Assembly (NCBI RefSeq): GCF_018069925.1 | Contig: NZ_JAGPXB010000008.1 | Location: 1 to 64,000 of the forward strand | Origin: Flavobacterium erciyesense | GTDB taxonomy: Bacteria > Bacteroidota > Bacteroidia > Flavobacteriales > Flavobacteriaceae | DNA length: 64,000 bases | Direction of reading: 5' to 3' | Shown here: positions 25,981-34,411 of the stretch, piece by piece | How the letters are laid out: each line of letters begins with the position of its first letter | Position numbering within the stretch: the first letter of the stretch is position 1 | Made by a program: the position numbers and the translations under genes | The notes under the pieces: model-generated | The model's database searches: none | What the model saw: the letters and a program-made list of their open reading frames with translations, nothing else | What the model was told of the DNA's origin: nothing

Positions 25981-28900
25981 ATGAAATTTTTAAGATATTT
26001 ATTAATTACTGTTGTACTCTGTAGTACTCATTTTGTGACTGGTCAAGGAATTAATTGGCAAAGTATCAGTCAAGGTACTGATTTAAGTTACCAATCTGTA
26101 ACATATGGTAACGGTCTTTACGTGGCTGTAGCTACTAATGGATTAGGTAAGCGCGTAGCTACTAGTCCTGATGGCGCTACCTGGACAATGCGCAATAGCG
26201 CAGCTGATAATGGTTGGACATCGGTAACCTTCGGAAATGGAGTTTTTGTGGCAGTGGCTAATTCTGGAACTGCAGGAAGCCGTGCAATGACTAGCCCTGA
26301 TGGGATTAACTGGACCTTGAGAAATACTCCGGCCGATAATCAATGGAATTCGGTTACTTATGGCAATGGACTATTTGTGGCAGTAGCAAGTTCAGGAACA
26401 GGCAATAGAGTCATGACCAGTCCTGACGGTATTACTTGGACTACAAGAAACTCTGCAGTAGACAATAACTGGAGGTCTGTCACTTATGGTAACGAGTTAT
26501 TTGTAGCAGTTGCAAACTTTGGTGATAGTAACCGAGTTATGACCAGTACTGATGGGATTACCTGGACCAGCAGTATAGCAGCAGCTAATAATGAATGGCA
26601 ATCTGTTACCTACGGCAATGGGCTTTTTGTAGCAGTTGCAACCTTTGGCACTACTAACCGAGTAATGACTAGTTCAGATGGTATCACTTGGACTTTACAG
26701 ACGCCAACAACTAATTCTTCGTGGAGTTCAGTTACTTACGGAAACGGCTTATTTGTGGCTGTAGCATATAATGGTACAAGCGATGGCGTTATGACCAGCC
26801 CTGACGGAATCACCTGGACCTCAAGAACGGCATTACCATTAAATTATTGGCGTTCAATTACCTATAGTAACGGCCGATTTGTAGCAGTTGCAGAGTTTGG
26901 TTCTGGTAATCGCATAATGAGTAGTACCGATGGGATTAACTGGACTGCAATCAATACTGCAGCAGTTAATCAATGGCGTTCAATAACTTATGGCAACGGA
27001 CTGTTTGTAGCAGTAGCCTCGAGTGGAACTGGAAATCGTGTCATGACTAGCCCTGATGGAATCACTTGGACTCCTAGAGTATCTGCAGTAGATAATAATT
27101 GGCACTCTGTGACATATGGTAACGGAATGTTTGTAGCAGTAGCTAATACTGGAATTAATAATTTTGTAATAACTAGTCCCGATGGTATTAACTGGACACC
27201 AAGAGACGCAGCAGCAAATAATCTATGGACTTCTGTAACCTATGGAAATGAAATGTTTGTTGCAGTTTCAAGTAATGGCGCAAGCAATCAAGTTATGACT
27301 AGTACCGATGGCATTACATGGACCAGTAGAACCACTCCTGGAAATAATAGATGGCAATCTGTTACTTATGGCAATGGTCTTTTTGTAGCTGTTGCAATCA
27401 GTGGAATAAATAATCGTGTGATGACTAGTAATGATGGTATCAACTGGACAATTAGAACCTCTGCAACAAATAGTTCATGGCAATCTATAACCTATGGTAA
27501 CGGATTATTTGTGGCGGTTACAAATAGTGGTGGCAACAATGTAATGACAAGCCCCAATGGAATCGATTGGACCTCAAGAAATGGTGCTTCAACTAATTCA
27601 TGGCGATCGGTATGTTATGGTAACGGCCTTTTTGTTGCAGTCGCATCAGCATCTGCCACAAATGATCGAATAATGACAAGCCCTGATGGTATTAACTGGA
27701 CATCCAGAACTTCTCCAGCAAGTAACGGTTGGTATGGTGTAACCTACGGCAATGACAGGTTTGTTGCGGTGTCAATTACTGGTGAAAATAATAGTGTAAT
27801 GGTTTCTGGCTGTGCACAACCTGCTGTACCAACGGCAGCTACTCAATCCTTTTGTAGCAGTGCAAATCCTACTGTAGCTAATTTAGTAGCTACAGGCCAA
27901 GATATAAAATGGTACGCAACAGAGACTGGTACAACGGTGTTAACATCAAGCACTGCTCTTAGCTCGGGTACTTATTATGCCACACAAACGATCGACAATT
28001 GCGAAAGTCCTCGTACAGCAGTTGTAGTAACCGTCGCCAATTGCGCCGCCACTTGGACTGGTGCAGTAAATAACTCGTGGTCTACAGCAGGTAATTGGTC
28101 AAACAACCTTGTTCCAGACGGTAGTTTAGATATTGAAATTCCTTCAGGTAATCTTGTTTTAGATGTAGCGTATACCGTACCTGCAACAAAATCAGTAACA
28201 GTTTCGGGAACGGGAACCTTAACAATAGCTCCAACTGCAAGTATAACCGTTGAAGGTACATTAGCTTTAAACGATCGTCCAGTTACTTTAAAATCAGATG
28301 CGACAGGATCTGCTGTTATAGGTCAGGTAACTGGTTTAGTAACAGGGGCTACGAATGTTACCGTAGAACGCTACATTCCACAAGGCAAAAGAGCATTCCG
28401 TTTTTTAAGTCCTGGCGTAACAACTACCAATTTTATCAGCAACAACTGGCAATTGGGTACACATATTACAGGTTCTTCAACTGGAGCCAATGGTTTTGAT
28501 GCCACCACAACAGGAAGTGCATCGCTGTTTACCTATAATAACAATCAAGCCACCGGAAGTGGTTGGAGCGCTGCAACCTCTACCAATGCGACTAATTTGC
28601 AAGCTGGACAAGGCTATCGCATTTTGGTACGTGGAGACCGTAATGTAAATATCAACACCAACTCTGCTCCAACTATGAATGCAGCAGTAACACTTAGAGC
28701 AACAGGTACTTTAACTACGGGACCTGTAATTTTTGGTAGTGCATCGGCAATTGCTTTAAATGCTACTAGCAATTTGGTAACAAACGGTTATAGCTTAGTA
28801 GGTAACCCTTATGTAAATACCGTAGATTGGAATGCGTTGACTAAAGTAGGATTAACAGATTCTTATTACGTATGGGATCCTAATATGGGAACTGCTACAC

Positions 28901-29811
28901 AAAGAGGACGCTATGTAGTTTACAATACTTTGAGTGGTTCAAGTAATAACGCCTCAGGGGTTAACCAATACATCCAGCCTGGTCAAGCCTTTTTTGTACA
29001 AAACAGTATAGTAGGAGTTGCTGGAACCCTTACTTTTCAAGAAATCAACAAAGTGGGTGCAGCTAACTTAACTCCTGTTTTTAGAACGAAACAAAACCCA
29101 ATAGCAAAACTGAACTTGAGCGTATACGAAACAAGTGAATTGACAGCAGGTGGATTCCCAATCGATGCAACTGTTGCTGTTTTCGATGCTGCTTTTAACA
29201 GTGCAATTGATAATGCAGATGTTACCAAACTAAGCACTGGAATTGAGAATATTTCAATTGCTAATAATAGTAAAATGTGGGCTATTGACGCTCGTGGACC
29301 TGTTAGCGAGAAAGACGAAGTAATTTTGAATTTACAAGATTTTCAAGCGAATAAAAACTACAGTTTCCGCACACAGTTTTCAAATTTTGATCCAGCAGTA
29401 AGTCCGTTTTTGGTAGATACTTTTTTAGGAACTACAACTCCTTTAACAACTAACGCAACTACTGATATTAGTTTTGTTACTACTGCAAGTACAGCTTCAT
29501 ACAAAAGTGATCGTTTTAAAATCACATTCCAAAACAAAACATTGGGCAATGATGATTTTATAGCAGAGCAAGTTGTATTGTATCCAAACCCAGTTACAAA
29601 CAATCAATTTAGCTTAACGCTACCTACAATGATGCAAGGCGCGTTACAAGTACAATTAATCAACGTAACAGGACAATTGGTATACAAACTAGAAACAGAG
29701 GCCAAACCTATGCTGAATGTAATGCTTAACAAAGAGCTACCTCAAGGAGTTTATTTTGTAAAAATTAGCAATCAAGGAATGAACTTAACTAAAAAAATTA
29801 CTATCAAATAA
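25981..29811 (+). CDS. Giant secreted protein: 14 propeller-type repeats, Ig-like domain, T9SS type A sorting tail
   Basis: 1276 residues. A signal peptide ends at VTGQ (about 22). Fourteen repeats of about 42 residues follow (W-x-SVTYGNGLFVAVA-x7-MTSPDGITWT), then an Ig-like segment (PTAATQSFCSS...WYATETGTTVL, about 615-690). Next comes a beta-rich region with W-x-G and PNG features, a long beta sandwich, and a C-terminal type A sorting domain (VVLYPNP...VYFVKISNQGMNLTKKITIK). It is exported through the Sec pathway and then T9SS, and is probably attached to the surface. The fourteenth repeat lacks DGxxW and the first lacks its leading Trp, as if ends pair to close a ring. No catalytic motif seen. 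A 71-residue PID protein gene follows. Confidence 0.85.
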   Translation: MKFLRYLLITVVLCSTHFVTGQGINWQSISQGTDLSYQSVTYGNGLYVAVATNGLGKRVATSPDGATWTMRNSAADNGWTSVTFGNGVFVAVANSGTAGSRAMTSPDGINWTLRNTPADNQWNSVTYGNGLFVAVASSGTGNRVMTSPDGITWTTRNSAVDNNWRSVTYGNELFVAVANFGDSNRVMTSTDGITWTSSIAAANNEWQSVTYGNGLFVAVATFGTTNRVMTSSDGITWTLQTPTTNSSWSSVTYGNGLFVAVAYNGTSDGVMTSPDGITWTSRTALPLNYWRSITYSNGRFVAVAEFGSGNRIMSSTDGINWTAINTAAVNQWRSITYGNGLFVAVASSGTGNRVMTSPDGITWTPRVSAVDNNWHSVTYGNGMFVAVANTGINNFVITSPDGINWTPRDAAANNLWTSVTYGNEMFVAVSSNGASNQVMTSTDGITWTSRTTPGNNRWQSVTYGNGLFVAVAISGINNRVMTSNDGINWTIRTSATNSSWQSITYGNGLFVAVTNSGGNNVMTSPNGIDWTSRNGASTNSWRSVCYGNGLFVAVASASATNDRIMTSPDGINWTSRTSPASNGWYGVTYGNDRFVAVSITGENNSVMVSGCAQPAVPTAATQSFCSSANPTVANLVATGQDIKWYATETGTTVLTSSTALSSGTYYATQTIDNCESPRTAVVVTVANCAATWTGAVNNSWSTAGNWSNNLVPDGSLDIEIPSGNLVLDVAYTVPATKSVTVSGTGTLTIAPTASITVEGTLALNDRPVTLKSDATGSAVIGQVTGLVTGATNVTVERYIPQGKRAFRFLSPGVTTTNFISNNWQLGTHITGSSTGANGFDATTTGSASLFTYNNNQATGSGWSAATSTNATNLQAGQGYRILVRGDRNVNINTNSAPTMNAAVTLRATGTLTTGPVIFGSASAIALNATSNLVTNGYSLVGNPYVNTVDWNALTKVGLTDSYYVWDPNMGTATQRGRYVVYNTLSGSSNNASGVNQYIQPGQAFFVQNSIVGVAGTLTFQEINKVGAANLTPVFRTKQNPIAKLNLSVYETSELTAGGFPIDATVAVFDAAFNSAIDNADVTKLSTGIENISIANNSKMWAIDARGPVSEKDEVILNLQDFQANKNYSFRTQFSNFDPAVSPFLVDTFLGTTTPLTTNATTDISFVTTASTASYKSDRFKITFQNKTLGNDDFIAEQVVLYPNPVTNNQFSLTLPTMMQGALQVQLINVTGQLVYKLETEAKPMLNVMLNKELPQGVYFVKISNQGMNLTKKITIK
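26089..27812 (+). repeat. Fourteen tandem coding repeats of about 126 bases
   Basis: Units run W to W with 41-43 codons each. Protein identity between units is high (units 3 and 8 are nearly identical), while third codon positions have drifted. This indicates old duplications kept similar by selection on the protein, rather than a recent DNA expansion. Confidence 0.85.
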
Positions 29812-29840
29812 GGATTCACTTATTTAAATTAAGACCCATC

Positions 29841-30056
29841 ATGAAACTAAAAAGTCGTTTACATACATTAGCAACTGCGGCGTTATTAATATGTCCTGCC
29901 TACACCCTACTTGCACAAGAAGAATTTCCTGAGGATGTACAAGACGTACCCGCTGCACCCATAGACAACTTGATTGTAATGGCGCTAGTTCTTGCAGTTT
30001 GTTTTGCTTTTTATTTTATAAAAAAAACCAATCAAACCAAGGCTAAAATTAATTAA
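29841..30056 (+). CDS. Small PID-motif membrane protein
   Basis: 71 residues: a signal peptide (AALLICPAYTLLAQ), a short acidic linker, the motif VPAAPIDN, one hydrophobic helix (LIVMALVLAVCFAFYFI) and a basic end (KKTNQTKAKIN). This tripartite layout resembles a C-terminal membrane sorting tag, but here the tag stands almost alone. Such peptides are commonly seen next to T9SS cargo genes in Flavobacteria; their role is unknown to me. It is 29 bases after the giant protein gene and likely cotranscribed. Confidence 0.65.
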   Translation: MKLKSRLHTLATAALLICPAYTLLAQEEFPEDVQDVPAAPIDNLIVMALVLAVCFAFYFIKKTNQTKAKIN

Positions 30057-30080
30057 TTAGATTGCTAACATATTTATCTA

Positions 30081-30112
30081 AACGGCCCAAAATCATCTGA
30101 TTTTGGGCCGTT
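30081..30112. terminator. Bidirectional hairpin between convergent genes
   Basis: Fifteen-base perfect stem AACGGCCCAAAATCA / TGATTTTGGGCCGTT with a two-base loop. T runs are weak (TTATAGTTTT). It separates the PID gene (+) from the CRP-type regulator (-). Confidence 0.75.
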
Positions 30113-30132
30113 ATAGTTTTATGAATCAACAA

Positions 30133-31170
30133 TTAATTGCGCATTTTACTGATTTTATCCATATTGACAATTTTTAAGACGCTTCCTTTTTTTTCAATCA
30201 AACCTTCGTTTTTAAACTCGGTTAAGGTACGGCTTACTGTTTCGGTAGCAGTGGCAGTTAGTGCTGCTAGGTCATCTCTACTGATGCGAATGGTAGTATC
30301 GTGTTTAAACAAGTCAACAATAGCTTCTGCAATTCGTTTTCTTACAGATTGATAGGCCAATTGTAGTAATGAGGAATCTTTGGTAAGGATTTCATTGGAT
30401 AAAATATTGAGAAACTTTTTTGACACATCAGGATACAATTGTAACAATTCATCAAACTGCTGCTTCGAAAAGAAACACAAATGACTCTCCTCTAAGGCCG
30501 TTGCAGTATCGTTGTACAAGTGATTTGAAAGTAACGAATTAGCACCTAAAAAATCATCCTGCCGATAAATAGCCGTTATTAACTCGCGACCGTCTTCGGT
30601 CATTTTTGTGGTTTTTATTTTTCCAGAAAGTACCAAATAGATGCCCAAAGGACTATCGCCTTCGTAATGAACCACTTGATTTTTTTTAAAAATTCTGCTT
30701 TGGCTTTTATGAATTAATTTACTTAATTCGGCTAAACCTACTTTTTTAGGAATATCTGAAATATCCTGTTCTAATGATTGCGAATAAAATTGTTGCTCTT
30801 TGAGTTTTTTGTTCAATCTAATTTCAATAGCATTTAATAATTCCAAGCGTCCGAATGGTTTTACCAAATAATCATCGGCTCCCATTTCCATTCCCTTGCG
30901 TAAATCAGCTCTTTCAGACTTGGCCGTTATAAAAATAAAAGGTATTGAAGAAGTCGTAGCATTTTTTGCGAGCAAATATAAAACGCCATACCCATCTAAA
31001 TTAGGCATCATGATGTCGCATAAAATCAAATCAGGTACTTCAGCAATTGCCAATGCTACTCCTTCGATGCCATTTTTTGCTAAAAGCACTTTATAATTAG
31101 CCAATTCTAATATTTCAACGATACTTTCTCGTATGTCGTTATTGTCTTCTATTACTACTATTTTTCGCAT
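30133..31170 (-). CDS. Response regulator fused to a CRP/FNR-type transcription factor
   Basis: 345 residues. The receiver domain (1-125) has phospho-acceptor Asp52 in CDIMMP and Lys in VKPFG. It is followed by a cyclic-nucleotide-binding-type beta roll (about 150-265; YEGDSPLGIYLVLSGKIK) and a winged HTH whose recognition helix reads ATETVSRTL, the E-x-x-S-R type of FNR. No Cys cluster for an iron-sulfur centre is present, so phosphorylation probably replaces the FNR sensor. It overlaps the upstream FixL-like kinase by 13 bases and acts with it. The fusion combines the roles of FixJ and FixK. Confidence 0.88.
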   Translation of the reverse strand: MRKIVVIEDNNDIRESIVEILELANYKVLLAKNGIEGVALAIAEVPDLILCDIMMPNLDGYGVLYLLAKNATTSSIPFIFITAKSERADLRKGMEMGADDYLVKPFGRLELLNAIEIRLNKKLKEQQFYSQSLEQDISDIPKKVGLAELSKLIHKSQSRIFKKNQVVHYEGDSPLGIYLVLSGKIKTTKMTEDGRELITAIYRQDDFLGANSLLSNHLYNDTATALEESHLCFFSKQQFDELLQLYPDVSKKFLNILSNEILTKDSSLLQLAYQSVRKRIAEAIVDLFKHDTTIRISRDDLAALTATATETVSRTLTEFKNEGLIEKKGSVLKIVNMDKISKMRN

Positions 31171-32354
31171 AATTTCGAAAATGTTAGTGTGAATATTGAT
31201 CCTTTTTCAGTTGAACTGGAACAACTTACTTGGCCACGCATTAAGGCGATGTAACGCGCTACAATGTTTAAGCCAAGGCCAGTTCCAGGAATAGTTCCTG
31301 TATTATGAGCTCTAAAAAAAGGTTCAAACAAATGAGGTTGATCGTCAATAGGAATTCCTATTCCGTCATCTTTCACTTTGATAATACATTGTTGGTCATC
31401 GATCTCGGTTGTTAATGCAATACACCCCGTATCATTGGAATATTTTATTGCGTTTGAAATAAGGTTAATTAAACAATTTTTAAGTAAGTTTTTATCCAAA
31501 TTAATTTCTTGTACCTCACCTGAATGTGAATATATTATTTTTTGTTTTGGCTTGGCTAATAATTGCATTTCTTCAGTGATTTCAGACGCTAATAGTACCA
31601 AATCGAAGCAAGTTTCTCGGGGTACAACTTTACCTATTTCTAGCTGTTCGATGTATAAAAAATCGTTTAATACCGTTGTTAAATTAGTTACAGAATTGAC
31701 TATTTTACCCACATGTTTCGTAATGTTGGCATTACCGTAGGCCTCAGCATATTTTTCTATGAGCGAAGCTGACAAATGCACCGTGCTCAATGGAGTTCTA
31801 AATTCGTGCGAAGCCATCGATAAAAATCTGTTTTTTAAGTGACTTAGCGTTTTTTCTTTTTCTAAGGTTTGACGTACTTTTTCCCGTGATTTCTCAAGTG
31901 CTTTGATGGTTTTATTGAGTGTTTTTGTACGTTCTTCCACCAATTCCTTTAAATGCGAAGCGTATTCTTTTAAACGTGCTTCGTCTATTTTTTGCTGTGT
32001 CAAATCGTGAATAAAACCTATAAAAATTTTCTTGTTGGCATACTCGACCTCGCTCACTCCTAGTTTAAATGGAAATAGCGTTCCGTTTTTAGCTTTCCCA
32101 ATCAATTCCCTTCCAATTCCTATAATATGGGCGTTACCAGTTGCTTTATATTGTTTTAAATAAAAGTCATGTTTTTCTTTTTCAGGCATTGGCATCAACA
32201 GAGAAACATTGTTTCCCAGCACCTCAGCCTCTTTATAACCAAACAACCTACAAGCTGTTGGATTAATAGATGCTACAATTCCATGATCATCTATGGTGAT
32301 GATTCCGTCAATGGCGTTATGTACAAGAGCGTGCATTAGCGAAGCTTTTTTCAT
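31158..32354 (-). CDS. FixL-like PAS sensor histidine kinase (putative heme oxygen sensor)
   Basis: 398 residues, no membrane helix. The PAS domain (about 8-122) carries HDFYLKQY...HIIGIGRE. His62, His76 and Arg82 have the same spacing (14 and 20) as His200 (heme ligand), His214 and Arg220 of Bradyrhizobium FixL, and the GFIHDLTQ end matches FixL's GFVRDLTE. It is followed by a coiled coil (about 123-170), HisKA with His184 in SHEFRTPL, and an ATPase domain with N-box NLISNAIKY, DDGIGIP and GTGLGL. Paired with the overlapping receiver-CRP regulator. Heme binding is inferred from motif spacing only. Confidence 0.85.
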   Translation of the reverse strand: MKKASLMHALVHNAIDGIITIDDHGIVASINPTACRLFGYKEAEVLGNNVSLLMPMPEKEKHDFYLKQYKATGNAHIIGIGRELIGKAKNGTLFPFKLGVSEVEYANKKIFIGFIHDLTQQKIDEARLKEYASHLKELVEERTKTLNKTIKALEKSREKVRQTLEKEKTLSHLKNRFLSMASHEFRTPLSTVHLSASLIEKYAEAYGNANITKHVGKIVNSVTNLTTVLNDFLYIEQLEIGKVVPRETCFDLVLLASEITEEMQLLAKPKQKIIYSHSGEVQEINLDKNLLKNCLINLISNAIKYSNDTGCIALTTEIDDQQCIIKVKDDGIGIPIDDQPHLFEPFFRAHNTGTIPGTGLGLNIVARYIALMRGQVSCSSSTEKGSIFTLTFSKLCEK

Positions 32355-32424
32355 AACAGTTGGGTAACCAAAAAGTATCGGTTAATAGTAAAGGTACGCC
32401 AATTAGTACGTTTTTGGTTCAAAA

Positions 32425-32440
32425 AGTGATGCATGTCACA
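32425..32440. promoter_or_regulatory. CRP/FNR-type palindrome before the FixL-like kinase
   Basis: AGTGA-TGCATG-TCACA, i.e. GTGA-N6-TCAC with perfect symmetry of the half sites. It lies 71 bases upstream of the kinase start and is a candidate autoregulatory site for the receiver-CRP protein. Confidence 0.5.
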
Positions 32441-32480
32441 ATTAGTACCGCGAGCCATCATGTGGTGCTAAATTTTATTT

Positions 32481-32624
32481 ATGGAATTTATAAATTCTTT
32501 ATTACTAGATGAAAAAGCAACATGAAGGTTAAAAAACCCAACCTCAACAGTTAATGATACTTTGAAACCAATGCAAAAACTAGATGCTTATGTAGATCAT
32601 TCTACCTTGAGATTAGTACTCTGA
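32481..32624 (+). other. Gap with a broken short frame
   Basis: The frame from ATG 32481 reads MEFINSLLLDEKAT, a TGA, then another 32 codons to a TGA at about 32622. No homology recognised. It could be the remains of a small gene of the stress island. A second near-palindrome GTGTTAGGTATCAC follows at 32641-32654. The interval 32355-33096 has no intact gene. Confidence 0.3.
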
Positions 32625-32773
32625 CATTTTTTATTTGAAAGTGTTAGGTATCACTTATTACAACGGATTACGTCATTTTGTAATCATAAAAAGAGCCTCA
32701 ACTTTGCTTAAAGTACCATTCTAAAATTTATTAAGGCAGGTGGTTTTTAGAAACGAAATAAAATATCTTTTAA

Positions 32774-33033
32774 ATGAAATCAAAAGAAAAATTACAAAAA
32801 AAAGTTCAAACTGAAATCAAGAAAAAAGATGTTGAAAAAGCCCTTGAGCGTCATTGGTCTATTTACGTCCAAAATGTTCATGTACTGCCTAGAGAAGGAA
32901 AGTAACCTTATATGGTAATGTTACCTCCTTAAACCAAAAAGAAGAATCAGAAAAAATTGCTTGGAAAACACTAGGAGTTTGACCTGTTGACAATAAACTT
33001 GAGGTAGAATACGACTATTCTTATATTTACTAA
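32774..33033 (+). pseudogene. Broken BON-domain protein gene
   Basis: From ATG 32774 the frame reads 43 codons (KALERHWSIYVQNVHV...) to a TAA at 32903. Shifting one base, the frame from 32902 reads VTLYGNVTSLNQKEESEKIA, AWKTLGV, an in-frame TGA where family members have a residue (probably Trp, TGG) and PVDNKLEVEYDYSYIY, to a stop at 33033. The join VxxGKVTLYGNV, EE.EKIAW..GV and VDNKLEV are hallmarks of BON domains, which bind membranes in stress proteins such as OsmY. One frameshift plus one nonsense change indicates an inactivated gene. Confidence 0.65.
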
Positions 33034-33043
33034 ACCAAAAATA

Positions 33044-33066
33044 TCGGGGAGTTTAATGCTTCCCGA
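33044..33066 (+). terminator. Hairpin after the BON pseudogene
   Basis: Stem TCGGGGAG / CTTCCCGA (one G-T pair), seven-base loop. The following T-rich stretch is weak. It is likely the old terminator of the broken gene. Confidence 0.5.
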
Positions 33067-33096
33067 TTCTTAACTACTAATTTAAAACATACTGCT

Positions 33097-33237
33097 ATGA
33101 AAGTACTTTTTTATGCCATCATATTGACCTCAATGACAACCACAATTTTGATGAACACGTTGGGAAAAAAAATTAAAAAACTAAAAGTTGCTGATAATCA
33201 CTGTTCGTGTCAAGACAAAAATTGTGAATGCAATTAA
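33097..33237 (+). CDS. 46-residue membrane-anchored Cys-rich peptide (hypothetical)
   Basis: A short frame: one N-terminal hydrophobic helix (VLFYAIILTSMTTTILM), a basic segment KKIKKLK and an end with four Cys in nine residues (CSCQDKNCEC). This could bind a metal or form disulfides. No homologue recognised. It lies between the BON pseudogene and the GH130 gene. Real coding status is uncertain, but the layout of helix, basic patch and Cys cluster is not what random frames look like. Confidence 0.4.
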   Translation: MKVLFYAIILTSMTTTILMNTLGKKIKKLKVADNHCSCQDKNCECN

Positions 33238-33247
33238 TAAATCATCA

Positions 33248-33270
33248 TTGTTTAAAAAACTAGTAAACAA
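33248..33270. promoter_or_regulatory. Inverted repeat before the GH130 gene, possible operator
   Basis: TTGTTTA, nine bases, TAAACAA. A further TTGTTTAAACA follows at about 33282. The same half sites occur at 25691-25720. Confidence 0.35.
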
Positions 33271-33364
33271 AAGTCTGTTAGTTGTTTAAACATGAAACCT
33301 TAAGTTCCATTTTCAACGAAAATAATCAATTATCATCGGGGAAGTACCCTCTTTTACAAAGCAA

Positions 33365-34411
33365 ATGATACAAGTCAAAAAAGAAGGGATTATATTAAAC
33401 AAAACCTCATTGCCTTTTGAAAATGAAGGTGTGATGAATCCCGCAGCCATTAGAGAAGGTAATTTTGTACATATTTTATATCGCGCCGTAAGAATTGGCA
33501 ATCATTCTACCATTGGATATTGTCAATTAGAAGGCCCTTTATCAATGGTAAAAAGGAACAAAACTGCCTTGTTAATTCCTGAATTTGACTATGAAAGTCA
33601 TGGTTTAGAAGATCCTCGAATTGTAAAAATTGAAGACATTTATTATCTTACCTACACCGGTTTTGATGGTGTAAATGCATTAGGTTGTCTAGCGGTTTCT
33701 AAAGATTTAATTCATTTTGAAAAAAAAGGAGTCATTGTTCCGCAGATAACCTATGCCGAATTCGATCTTTTAGCAGAAAATACGAGTCCAATTAATACCA
33801 AATATTTTCGTTACAACGAGCATATCGGTATTTTAGAATCAGACAAGGAGAAATCACTAGTTTGGGACAAAAACGTTATTTTTTTTCCTAGAAAAATTGA
33901 AGGCAAATTTTATTTCTTACACCGCATCAAACCTGATATACAAATTGTAGTTGGTGTTGATAATTTAGAGGACTTAACCGCTACCTTTTATCAAGAATAT
34001 TTAAAACATTTTAATGACTGTGTGGTGCTCAGTTCCAAATTTGATCACGAAGTTAGTTACGTAGGTGGTGGCTGTCCTCCTATTGAAACTCCTCAGGGTT
34101 GGCTGCTCATTTACCACGGCGTAAAAGATGGAATCAACGGATATATCTATTCGGCCTGTGCCGCATTACTTGATTTAGAGAATCCTAAAATCGAGCTTGC
34201 TCGCCTGCCTTACCCTTTATTCTTTCCTCAGGTAGAATGGGAACTCAAAGGTGAAGTAAATAATGTTTGTTTCCCAACAGGAGCAGCTGTTTTTGACAAT
34301 ATTTTGTACATCTATTACGGAGCTGCAGATGAGCGTATTGCCTGCGCATCAGTATCATTATCAGGATTAATCAACGAACTATTACTTTATACTATTCAAG
34401 ATGATAAATAA
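33365..34411 (+). CDS. GH130 family glycoside phosphorylase (beta-mannoside type)
   Basis: 348 residues of the five-bladed GH130 propeller. Signature GLEDPR at 80-85 contains the catalytic Asp83. Other family features are MNPAAIREGNFVHILYRAV, YLTYTGFDG, and the phosphate-site region SYVGGGCPPIETPQGWLLIYHG. Such enzymes phosphorolyse, or with phosphate release reverse-synthesise, beta-linked mannosides and give mannose 1-phosphate. No signal peptide, so it is cytoplasmic. It overlaps the following glycosyltransferase gene by 11 bases, so both probably act on one intracellular mannose-containing glycan. The precise linkage is unknown. Confidence 0.85.
   Translation: MIQVKKEGIILNKTSLPFENEGVMNPAAIREGNFVHILYRAVRIGNHSTIGYCQLEGPLSMVKRNKTALLIPEFDYESHGLEDPRIVKIEDIYYLTYTGFDGVNALGCLAVSKDLIHFEKKGVIVPQITYAEFDLLAENTSPINTKYFRYNEHIGILESDKEKSLVWDKNVIFFPRKIEGKFYFLHRIKPDIQIVVGVDNLEDLTATFYQEYLKHFNDCVVLSSKFDHEVSYVGGGCPPIETPQGWLLIYHGVKDGINGYIYSACAALLDLENPKIELARLPYPLFFPQVEWELKGEVNNVCFPTGAAVFDNILYIYYGAADERIACASVSLSGLINELLLYTIQDDK

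Noticed and set aside
26089..27812. CRISPR-like or satellite DNA array
   Set aside because: The 126-base periodicity is that of coding repeats: the frame is kept, differences are mostly synonymous, and there are no unique spacers.
33119..33136. TTGA-N2-TCAA as an FNR box
   Set aside because: FNR sites need six bases between the half sites; the spacing of two does not fit and the site is inside a frame.
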